Of a DNA stretch of 48,865 bases, positions 27,106 through 34,942 are shown piece by piece. Source of the DNA: Caldilineaceae bacterium (GTDB lineage Bacteria > Chloroflexota > Anaerolineae > Caldilineales > Caldilineaceae); NCBI GenBank assembly GCA_026708085.1, contig JAPOVP010000156.1, positions 1-48,865 on the forward strand, written 5' to 3'. The position numbers and the translations under genes were made by a program. Under the pieces are notes generated by a model, which was not told the DNA's origin, ran no database searches, and worked only from the letters and a program-made list of their open reading frames with translations. How positions within the stretch are numbered: position 1 is the stretch's first letter; each line of letters opens with the position of its first letter.

Positions 27106-28173
27106 ATGGAACTCGGCTACTTCCTGATGCCCGTTCATCCGCCTGAGAAGGACTTTACGCAGAGTCTTGAAGAGGACCTGGAGTTGATCGTGCGGGCCGA
27201 GGCGCTTGGGTACTCCGAGGCCTGGATTGGGCAGCATCACTCGGTCAAATGGGAGCCGATGCCCTCGAACGACGTCTTTATTGCGAATGCCATGGCCAGA
27301 ACCAGCACAATCAAGTTTGGAACGGGCGTGACGATCGCACCTTTCCATCACCCGGTCAATGTGGCGGTCCGCCTCTCGATGCTGGACCACCTTTCGCGCG
27401 GCCGACTTATGTGCGGTTTTGGCCAAACCGGCATTCCCACGGACCTCAGCCTGTTCAACCTGCCAGCGGACCCCCGGACGTTGGGCCTGATGACGGTCGA
27501 AAGCATCAACATGGTTCTGAAGTTGTGGACGACAGACGCGCCTTTCGACTTTAAGGGCGACTACTGGCATATCCATATCGATGAGACCCGCCCGGACATT
27601 GGATTGGGCGAGATTCTGCGACCCTACCAGAAGCCGCATCCTCCCGTGGCGATGGCTGTGCTTAAGGGCACATCGATGGCTGCGCGTATGGCGGGGCAGC
27701 GCGGGTTTTTCCCCGTGAGCACGAACCTTGTTCCAATGGCGACACTGGCTGAGCACTGGGAAACCTTTTGCGCCGGCGCGCGTGAAGCCGGACGAGAGGT
27801 GCCCGATCGGAGTATCTGGCGGATAGCGCGCAACATCTTCGTTGGCGACTCGAACGAGGAGGCGTTCGATTTTGCTCTTAACAGCGCCTTCGGACGCTCT
27901 TTCGCCTATCTGATCGATTTGATCGGGCCCGGGCGCCTCGACGGGTGGAAAGAGGACCCGGACATGCCGGACGAGGAAGTTACAGCAAAGTACGCGGTGC
28001 GGCGACTGGCTATTGTCGGTGACGTAGACGAGTGCATTCGCCGTTTGCAGGAGATTCAGGAGCTAACGGGAGGCTTTGGAACACTGCTGGCAATTGGGCA
28101 TGACTGGGATGACAAGCCGCGCTGGCTGCGGTCGATGGAGCTGTTGAAGAATGAGGTGATTCCGGCGCTGTAG
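27106..28173 (+). CDS. Luciferase-like flavin-dependent monooxygenase
   Basis: 355-residue TIM-barrel enzyme of the bacterial luciferase-like monooxygenase group, which uses reduced FMN and oxygen. It starts MELGYFLMPVHPP and shows the family's EALGYSEAWIGQHH (33-46), GTGVTIAPFHHP and RGRLMCGFGQTG strands. The substrate is unknown; the size and the HPP/QHH region resemble limonene-monooxygenase-type annotations, which are not reliable. GGAGAA lies before the ATG at 27106. It lies 93 bases after the dehydratase gene and may be the last gene of ABC operon 2. It needs a flavin reductase, which is not seen nearby. Confidence 0.85.
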   Translation: MELGYFLMPVHPPEKDFTQSLEEDLELIVRAEALGYSEAWIGQHHSVKWEPMPSNDVFIANAMARTSTIKFGTGVTIAPFHHPVNVAVRLSMLDHLSRGRLMCGFGQTGIPTDLSLFNLPADPRTLGLMTVESINMVLKLWTTDAPFDFKGDYWHIHIDETRPDIGLGEILRPYQKPHPPVAMAVLKGTSMAARMAGQRGFFPVSTNLVPMATLAEHWETFCAGAREAGREVPDRSIWRIARNIFVGDSNEEAFDFALNSAFGRSFAYLIDLIGPGRLDGWKEDPDMPDEEVTAKYAVRRLAIVGDVDECIRRLQEIQELTGGFGTLLAIGHDWDDKPRWLRSMELLKNEVIPAL

Positions 28174-28219
28174 GATGATGAAACCGTCGTGAGTTCGGCC
28201 CTGACGTTTATTCACGACA

Positions 28220-28248
28220 CTGCGTGCAGTTGCGTACATTGCACGCAG
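28220..28248. terminator. Perfect hairpin in convergent gap
   Basis: CTGCGTGCA (28220-28228) / TGCACGCAG (28240-28248), 11-base loop, between the convergent genes ending at 28173 and 28300. It has no T run, so it is a possible bidirectional terminator or end-protecting stem. Confidence 0.5.
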
Positions 28249-28299
28249 CGCCAACCATCGTTGTTGCTTGAATTGCTATAATTGGATCAGCCGACCCCT

Positions 28300-29565
28300 C
28301 TAGGCCAGTCCTAATTCCTCGTCGATCTCCAGTTGGTAAGCATCTGCCTTCTCGGCAAGTACATCTTCCAAGGACAGCGCTCTACCCGCCACACTTGATT
28401 CCAGCATCGCGTAAGATAAGGCAACCGAACGCGTCCCCTGAGTAGGGTCAACTTCGATACTGCCGCCGTCCTCGATTGCGAGGCCCAGTTCGCCGTATTC
28501 GACGGCAAGCAGTTTGCGGTCGGTCACGGGAAAGGGGAATTCATAGCCCCAGAGGCGGTCGCCGCCGAAGAGCGCAGCTGTGATGGGTTCCAGATGGAAG
28601 TCTGGCACAAGATCCAGGAGGCTTGCGTCACAGATCGACTCGCCGTCTTTGTGCAGCGTGATGAGCTGCCCGGATCTGTCGGGAGGCAGCTCGAGCGAAC
28701 CGGCAGAGCCGTGGATCTGGCGCGTCCACACGCCCTGGCCGTGAGCGGCGTGGTCTTCAATGAACTGGCAGACGGCGCCGTTCTCGAAGAGTATTGTGGC
28801 GTATGAGGCATCTTCGGCGGTGGCTTCAAACTGTGCGGGCATCTCCTTTTGCCACTTACCGTATACGCCAGAGGGATTACTGGTAGAACGGCCTTCTGGT
28901 CCAGCGGCCGGGTTGTAACGTATCGGTTCGTGGAGGCGGGACTGGGCATAGACCGTACTGACCGGGCCGAGGTAGAACTCAAGGATGTCAGCGAAGTGGA
29001 CGCCCACGTCCAAGAGGACGCCGCTTTCGTTTTTCTGGTGCCGCCAGACGGAGATGGTCATGTGGCTGCCACCGCCCATCGTGTTATGTATCATGAGGCG
29101 CGGCGACCCGATGACGCCGACATCCAGGAGCGCTTTTCCGAGGCGATTCATGGGATCGCGGCGGTAGTTTTCGGCCACGCTAACGATGGTGCCGCTCTTT
29201 TCGGCTGCCTTGCGGATGCGATTGCCGGCGCGTACGGTCAGACCGACCGGCTTCTCTATCATGGCGTGCCAGCCGCGTTCCAACGCTTCTTCGGCGACCG
29301 TATGATGGTAGCGGGGTGTTGTCGTAATATCCACAGCCGCTACGCCCAGAGCTTCGAGCTCCTCCAAAGATTCGACAACCTGTGGGCGCACGCCCAGACG
29401 TTCTTCGGCGTCGTCGGCCAGCGACTCTGCGTTTGCGCGGACGGGGTCGCAGGCGCCTACCAATTCGAAGGGTGAAAGCCCTGCATTGTGCAGTTCGGCC
29501 AAGCCGTACAGGTGGCGATGGCCCATGCCGCCACAACCGACGATAGCAAGAGGGATCTTGTCCAT
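28300..29565 (-). CDS. Gfo/Idh/MocA-family oxidoreductase
   Basis: 421-residue NAD(P)-dependent sugar or cyclitol dehydrogenase. The N-terminal Rossmann domain shows VGCGGMG (9-15), and the EKP motif with catalytic K105 is in MIEKPVG (102-108). The C-terminal alpha/beta domain fits the family, slightly longer than the usual 330-390 residues. Family members oxidise myo-inositol, glucose-fructose pairs, or deoxy- and amino-sugars; the substrate here is not identifiable. AAAGGAAA precedes the ATG at 29565. It lies convergent to ABC operon 2 and upstream of no close partner, so it is probably a single-gene unit linked by theme (sugar catabolism). Confidence 0.88.
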   Translation of the reverse strand: MDKIPLAIVGCGGMGHRHLYGLAELHNAGLSPFELVGACDPVRANAESLADDAEERLGVRPQVVESLEELEALGVAAVDITTTPRYHHTVAEEALERGWHAMIEKPVGLTVRAGNRIRKAAEKSGTIVSVAENYRRDPMNRLGKALLDVGVIGSPRLMIHNTMGGGSHMTISVWRHQKNESGVLLDVGVHFADILEFYLGPVSTVYAQSRLHEPIRYNPAAGPEGRSTSNPSGVYGKWQKEMPAQFEATAEDASYATILFENGAVCQFIEDHAAHGQGVWTRQIHGSAGSLELPPDRSGQLITLHKDGESICDASLLDLVPDFHLEPITAALFGGDRLWGYEFPFPVTDRKLLAVEYGELGLAIEDGGSIEVDPTQGTRSVALSYAMLESSVAGRALSLEDVLAEKADAYQLEIDEELGLA

Positions 29566-29647
29566 TTGGTTTCCTTTGCAGGTGTTGTTGCTTGTAATTC
29601 GCTTTCCTACGTTATGTTCGGATCACACAGTTGAATGTTGAGAGCGG

Positions 29648-30055
29648 CTACTCTTTTGTCTTAAGGAGTTGCACGCTGGAAGCGTAGAACAGAAGCGGCA
29701 GCGTTATGTCAACTAAGGTCCACAGCCAGGCGTAGGAGTTTGCAGGGTTCGAGAACTGAAATCCAATATAGTTCCAAAGCATGCCCACGAAAAGGGCGAT
29801 TCCTGAGTAGAAAACTCCGTTGGCCTCCAGGTACTCCCTTGTGACGCCGTCATCAGGGCCGCTGTCTACCGCTCGCTTACGATGGTAAGCATAGAAGACG
29901 ACGACGACAAGGCCCAGCACAAGCAATGGATCCAGGACCCGGTAGACGGTCACAGCAAGACCTTCGCCAGCTGGATCGTAGAATTGGGAACTGATGTATT
30001 GAACATAGAGAGCCACAGCCAGCACTCTCAGGTAAGTAGCCAGTAGTGACTTCAT
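29648..30055 (-). CDS. Small membrane protein with four spans
   Basis: 135-residue protein I do not recognise. Hydrophobic stretches near residues 9-23, 39-56, 84-102 and 112-130 predict four transmembrane helices with a charged cytoplasmic loop in the middle (HRKRAVDSGPDDG). The start at 30055 is preferred to 30085 because GAGGAAG lies six bases before it. It lies between the Gfo/Idh/MocA gene and the glycosyltransferase array, all on the minus strand, 240 bases downstream of the last glycosyltransferase. No function is proposed. The gap 30056-30294 shows no gene. Confidence 0.65.
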   Translation of the reverse strand: MKSLLATYLRVLAVALYVQYISSQFYDPAGEGLAVTVYRVLDPLLVLGLVVVVFYAYHRKRAVDSGPDDGVTREYLEANGVFYSGIALFVGMLWNYIGFQFSNPANSYAWLWTLVDITLPLLFYASSVQLLKTKE

Positions 30056-30294
30056 CCTTTTCTTCCTCGAATTCAGTTCCTGCAAGCAAGAGTCATGGAA
30101 ACGTACGGTAGGTGATCAGACTCCACAAGAAAGGGGGAATCGAGATTGTCGAGATAGAAGAGTGTCGGAGCTTCACTGGCGGCGCGGTGTTGGCTGTGGT
30201 CCAATCAAATATATCTCAGTCACTCACCATAGAGAAAACGGGTTGAACGTGTTCATAGCAATTCATCAGTGTAGAGTAGAAGGAGTTCAGCTGT

Positions 30295-32550
30295 TCACTG
30301 GGAATCACTGTACTGCAGATGGGCTATCGTCGTCTCAGCCTCCCAAACTCCCAGCTCGACGGTTGGCTTAAGGGATTCAGTATCGTATACGACTATGCGC
30401 AACTCGTAGTCACCAGAAGGCAGGTCTGCTGGAAATTCAACAAGGTGAAGCGAGTCAAAGGGTTCGGATTGCCCTCCTCCTCCGGTGGAAGAATGATCCG
30501 GCCTCCATAGTACAAAGTCTTTCTGAAAAACGCCGTTGTTCTCAGCGTCGTGGAGCCGGAGTGAAATGGCATAATCGAACTCCAGTGCCGGCGCGGTCTC
30601 CCACTGCAGGGCCAGCCAAAGGTGACTGCCTGCTTTCACGATGAGTTGGGGCTCTGTCGATTGTTGCTTTTGGCCCTGGCCAGCGGCCAGCCCCGTGAGG
30701 GCAATGCCGCCATCGTAGTTGACGGTCAGCGGATCCAGGGATTCATACAGTTTCCAGGGCCGGTCCAGGGAGAGTCCGGCGTAGGTCTTGATCCGAAAGT
30801 CGGTAAAGTGCTCCGTGCCCAAGAGTCTGGCGTATTTGTCAAAGAGAACTGCGAGACGCTGATCTTCATCCCCGGTCCAGATCACATCGTTACTCCAGTC
30901 GACCACCCTTACTTCGGAAGGGGGCTCAGAGGTCGTCAGAGCAGACTCGATTTGGTGAGCGAAGTCGGGCATGGCCGTGTGAACGAGATGAACCGGCACG
31001 TCACCTTGATACAGATATTCGAAACTGAATTGCCACCTGTATCCTGGGACCAGAAACAGAGTAGTTCCGTCGGATGGCTGGTCATTCACCACTTGTATGA
31101 GGTCAGTCCACCCTGACCCGTAGGCTCTGTGAATCTCGGGCGCGGATGCCCATTTGTGGAAATAGTCGCGATAGGTGATAACGCCCTGAACCAGGATGAC
31201 AACGCCGGCCAGAACTGCGAAAACAGTGCCAGCCCTGGCGTCGGTCAGGTGGAAAAACCGGTGCCTAGCGAACAGATAGGCTTCCCAGATACCAACGGCT
31301 ACGAGCAGGTAGATGGCCGGTATCGCGCCAATCATACGAATGGTATTGGGAGGGACGGATGTAACCTCTCGCGCAAGCACAGCCGGCAGAATCAGCAATG
31401 CAAGCCAGAGCAAGAGTAAGCGATAGGCAGGCCGCTTCCTCCATTGCCAAGCTGCCGCCCCCACTCCAAGCCAGAAGAAGAGCGCTTGCCAGAGGTTCAA
31501 CACGGGCTTTCCCACGAGGTTGTGCCGCCAGAGAAGGTCGCCCCGGAAGCCAAAAGCGAGCACATATCCCCAGAGATTGCTCAGGAACGTGCCCAGTGGG
31601 TTGCCTAGGTTGCGTTCGGAATCGAAGACCCAAGTCTGCGCGCTGCGAAGAAAGAAATGATCGGGGTTCCGGGCAAAGTGAAGGAGGATCGGCGCAGCAA
31701 CCAGACCTGCGAAAATAACGAAGATACCCGCCTTCTGCCATTCAGACTTAGGGGGCAAGGCGTTGCGATAAAGGCGATGCGGAGGAGAACTCTCATCTCC
31801 TTCTTTCAAGTTCTCAACAGTTCTGATTCGGGGAAACAGAAAACTCAGGCCGAACAGGAGGAAGAGAAAGGGGGTGAACCGTGCTGTAATGTATGTATAA
31901 GGCAGCAGACCGGTACACATACCTGCCAGCGCGATTCGCCACCAGTTTCCAGACGCTGCAGCCCTTACACTGTGCCCAGCTGAAGACTGTCCAGTTGACT
32001 TGTCGTTTGAAGAGAAGGACCGCTCATCGTGCGACCACGCCCACCAGAGCAGGGCCAAGCTCAGGCTGAGAATGAATGGGAGGAAGCTGCCTCTGAGGGC
32101 TGTTCGCCCGATGACTGTTTGCCCGAGGGAAACTGCCAGCAGACCCGCGCCCACTCCGCCGATCAGGAGACCGCGCCAAGGCGTAGACCTTCCGCTATGT
32201 TCGTCCCGCCCGAACAGAACCCAGCCCAGCCAGAAGAGAACAAAAACGGTGCCCGCGCTGATTAGTGCTGTAGGAAGTCGCACTGCCAGTACAGTCCTGC
32301 CCAAGAAGGAAGTCGCCAAGGCAACCGCGTATACGATCATGCCCTCGCGGCCGTTGTTCTCGGGGAAGAACGGGGCATGCTCTCCTTTCATCACCTGCAA
32401 TGCGTTTACACCATGCGTTCCTTCATCATGATGCAAGCCTGGGGGAAGTTCCGTCAGGCGATGCAGGCGCAATGTCAGGGCCAAGGATGCAAGCAAGATC
32501 AAGATCCCTATGGTGAGAAGCGTCAAGTGAAGGCGTCCGTCGCCTGCCAT
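30295..32550 (-). CDS. GT39-like membrane glycosyltransferase, third in array
   Basis: 751-residue polytopic protein of the ArnT/protein-mannosyltransferase (GT-C) type, which moves a sugar from a polyprenyl carrier to an acceptor outside the membrane. The first outward loop has the acidic motif HHDEG with D42-E43, the expected catalytic site. About 11 hydrophobic segments fill residues 8-460. The remaining 290 residues are an extracytoplasmic part that ends in a beta-rich domain with VNYDGGIALTGL, YAISLRLHD, GDYELRIVVYD and VELGVWE. The same C-terminal domain occurs in the two neighbours. The ATG at 32550 has only a weak site. Acceptor and sugar are unknown. Confidence 0.82.
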   Translation of the reverse strand: MAGDGRLHLTLLTIGILILLASLALTLRLHRLTELPPGLHHDEGTHGVNALQVMKGEHAPFFPENNGREGMIVYAVALATSFLGRTVLAVRLPTALISAGTVFVLFWLGWVLFGRDEHSGRSTPWRGLLIGGVGAGLLAVSLGQTVIGRTALRGSFLPFILSLSLALLWWAWSHDERSFSSNDKSTGQSSAGHSVRAAASGNWWRIALAGMCTGLLPYTYITARFTPFLFLLFGLSFLFPRIRTVENLKEGDESSPPHRLYRNALPPKSEWQKAGIFVIFAGLVAAPILLHFARNPDHFFLRSAQTWVFDSERNLGNPLGTFLSNLWGYVLAFGFRGDLLWRHNLVGKPVLNLWQALFFWLGVGAAAWQWRKRPAYRLLLLWLALLILPAVLAREVTSVPPNTIRMIGAIPAIYLLVAVGIWEAYLFARHRFFHLTDARAGTVFAVLAGVVILVQGVITYRDYFHKWASAPEIHRAYGSGWTDLIQVVNDQPSDGTTLFLVPGYRWQFSFEYLYQGDVPVHLVHTAMPDFAHQIESALTTSEPPSEVRVVDWSNDVIWTGDEDQRLAVLFDKYARLLGTEHFTDFRIKTYAGLSLDRPWKLYESLDPLTVNYDGGIALTGLAAGQGQKQQSTEPQLIVKAGSHLWLALQWETAPALEFDYAISLRLHDAENNGVFQKDFVLWRPDHSSTGGGGQSEPFDSLHLVEFPADLPSGDYELRIVVYDTESLKPTVELGVWEAETTIAHLQYSDSQ

Positions 32551-32683
32551 CTTGTTAACCCTGTGTATCGATTGCGCGGTTTATGTATTTCAATTCAGAC
32601 TGGTTCACGAGTTTCTTGCTCTAATTTGCCGACGACGGGCAGCCCTCCATGATTTGGTTGCGGAGCCTGTAGAGTGCTCCCTT

Positions 32684-34789
32684 TCACTGGATGTCGGATA
32701 GCTTAAGGCTAGTCAGGACCGTCTCAGGCTCCCAGACGCCGAGTTCGACCGTTGGTTTCATCGATTCGAAATCATAGACGACCAGACGCAACTCGTATTC
32801 GCCGGGCAAGAGGTCAAGTGGAAATTCAAGGAACTGCAGTGTATCGACCGGCTCGTCTGCCCGCCACCTATTAGTAGGCAAGGGCGTCGCATCTTCAAGA
32901 ACGGCATCATTTTGGTAGACAATTTTGCCTTCAGAATCATGTAGACGCAAAGAAATCGAATATACAGTGGACAGGTCCGGTGCAGTCCGCCATTGCATAG
33001 CCATCCACCATGATCGATCCTGGCTCAGGTCAAGGTGGTCTTGGGATGATGCTTGCGCTGAGCCCTGCCCCCACGCGAGTCCAAGGAGAGAAATACCCCC
33101 GTCGTAGTGAATGGTCAGCGGCTCCAGATAGTCGTAAAATTTCCACGAGCGAACCTGTTCAATGTCCGTGTAGGTATGGACTTGAAAGTCAGGAAACTCC
33201 TGCGTTCCCACGTAGTGTCCAAACTTGCCAATTAGAGTTTCAAGTGTGCTATCTCCTTCCAGTGACCAGACTATGTGATCCTTCCAATCCACAATCTTGA
33301 CTGTGGAGAATCTCTCAGTCGAGGCCAGGACGGATTCTATTTGTTTTCCGACGTGTTGTGGCGGTGACGAACGAATCACATGGGCGGGCGCATCGCCTTT
33401 GTAAAGGAAGTCGAAGCCGAAATGTTCCTTGAGTCGGTAGGGGAGCAGATAAACCTCATCGCCGGCGGGTCGCTGCTCATTCAACGTCTGAGCAAGGACC
33501 GCCCACTCAACTTGATGTGCCTCATAGACTTCGGGTGCTCCCGCCCATGTTTGAAAATAGGTATGGAAGGTTGTCGCACCCTGCACCACGATTAGGGCAC
33601 TGACACAAGCCCACCCTAGCACCGAAACCGTGTGCGAAACGCGCTTGGAATACCGTGTTCGCAAGAAATAGTATGCTTCCCACATGCCGATGCCAATGAG
33701 CAGATAAACGGCCGGCGCAGCCCCAATCATACGCATCGTATTTGGGGCGGCATGACTCGCCAGCAGGGCCGGGAGGATCATAATGGCCAGCCAGAGAAGA
33801 ACCAGGCGATAGGCAGGACGGTGTTTCCACCGCCACATTGCCATGTATACGCCCAGCCAGAAAAATATCGTCTCTACCAGGTTCAGCATCGGATTGCCGG
33901 CAACGTTGTTTCGCCAGGTTGGGTCGCCGCGAAAACCGAAGGCGAGAATATGATCCCACGAATTCACGAGGAAGGTAGTCAGGGGACCTCCTTGACTTCG
34001 GCTTGGATTGAATACCGAGACCTCGTGGCCTCGAGCCATAAACGTCTCGGGATGCAACGCAAAGTAAATGAGGAGTGGCGCCGCTACGAGGCCGGTTATC
34101 GCAGTGAAGACACAGACCCTCGGGAGTTCCAGACGAAGGCTTGTCCAGGAGAATGAACCAAATGGCCTCACAAAGCTCAGACCAAAGAACAGGAAAAGGA
34201 CCGGAGCGAGCCGCGCAGGAATGTAGGTGTAAGGCAACAGGCCGGCAAAAACAGCTGCCAGCACAATGTGCCACCAGCTTCGTTGCCTCCACCCCATCCA
34301 GAGGGTCGCCAGGCACAGGCACAAGAGGAAAGGAAGGAGGGTGGTTCTAAAGGCCATCCTCCCCATGATAGTCTGGCCCACAGACACTGCCAAGAGGCCA
34401 GCGCCGACACCCCCAATTGCCAAGCCACGCCAATGAGTGTCCGTGCCATCTTCTCGATCTTGCCCAAAGAGAATCTGGCCCAGCCAGAAGACGGCAAATA
34501 CTGTGCCCGCACTAGCCAAGGCCGATGGCAGGCGGAATGCGAATTCCGTTTTTCCCAGAATGGCGAAAGCAAGGGCAATCGCATAGACTATCAAGCCTTC
34601 ACGGCCAGCCAACTTTTCAGGAAAAAAGACGGAATGCTCTCCCCGAAGTACTCTTAGAGCATCCAGGCCATTTGCACCTTCTCCGAGATCGACTCCGGGC
34701 GGTAGTTCTGAGAGTCGATGCAGACGCAGTATTGAAACTGTGAAGGCAAGAACGATAAGAATCCCCGCGGTTGCCAGCTTGAGTCGAAC
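32684..34789 (-). CDS. GT39-like membrane glycosyltransferase, second in array, abnormal start and active-site motif
   Basis: About 701 residues, aligned end to end with its two neighbours. No ATG or GTG exists in frame between the stop at 34817-34819 and the first TTG at 34612, yet conserved coding continues upstream to about 34789 (through SELPPG, GEGANGLDALRVLRG and the first membrane span). A perfect ribosome-binding site AGGAGG (34797-34802) lies seven bases before GTT at 34787-34789, just where the paralogue starts, so GTT is either a rare start or a mutated GTG. The motif that reads DEG in both neighbours is GEG here (G36-E37), so the catalytic aspartate is lost, although D34 stands two positions earlier. 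The gene may be decaying or may have a changed role. Confidence 0.72.
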   Translation of the reverse strand, partial: VRLKLATAGILIVLAFTVSILRLHRLSELPPGVDLGEGANGLDALRVLRGEHSVFFPEKLAGREGLIVYAIALAFAILGKTEFAFRLPSALASAGTVFAVFWLGQILFGQDREDGTDTHWRGLAIGGVGAGLLAVSVGQTIMGRMAFRTTLLPFLLCLCLATLWMGWRQRSWWHIVLAAVFAGLLPYTYIPARLAPVLFLFFGLSFVRPFGSFSWTSLRLELPRVCVFTAITGLVAAPLLIYFALHPETFMARGHEVSVFNPSRSQGGPLTTFLVNSWDHILAFGFRGDPTWRNNVAGNPMLNLVETIFFWLGVYMAMWRWKHRPAYRLVLLWLAIMILPALLASHAAPNTMRMIGAAPAVYLLIGIGMWEAYYFLRTRYSKRVSHTVSVLGWACVSALIVVQGATTFHTYFQTWAGAPEVYEAHQVEWAVLAQTLNEQRPAGDEVYLLPYRLKEHFGFDFLYKGDAPAHVIRSSPPQHVGKQIESVLASTERFSTVKIVDWKDHIVWSLEGDSTLETLIGKFGHYVGTQEFPDFQVHTYTDIEQVRSWKFYDYLEPLTIHYDGGISLLGLAWGQGSAQASSQDHLDLSQDRSWWMAMQWRTAPDLSTVYSISLRLHDSEGKIVYQNDAVLEDATPLPTNRWRADEPVDTLQFLEFPLDLLPGEYELRLVVYDFESMKPTVELGVWEPETVLTSLKLSDIQ

Positions 34790-34942
34790 GGGGGCACCTC
34801 CTAGTCGGTGGGCAACTCAATTGAGATTGGACCCGCGCGACCGCGCTTCGCACATTTTTCCAGCGACGAACTCGTTTTCTTCAGATAGACCTTTTGGCAG
34901 GCGGCCAGGTTGAGGCTAATGCGCCAAGGCCGTGTAGTTTGA

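Noticed and set aside
30162..30371. Plus-strand open frame of 69 codons
   Set aside because: It overlaps the end of the glycosyltransferase gene and lacks a ribosome-binding site and any protein motif.
34617..34853. Minus-strand frame of 78 codons starting with GTG as a separate small gene or frameshifted N-terminus
   Set aside because: The conserved glycosyltransferase N-terminus lies in the other frame and joins the body without a shift; this frame gives only Arg/Ser-rich nonsense.
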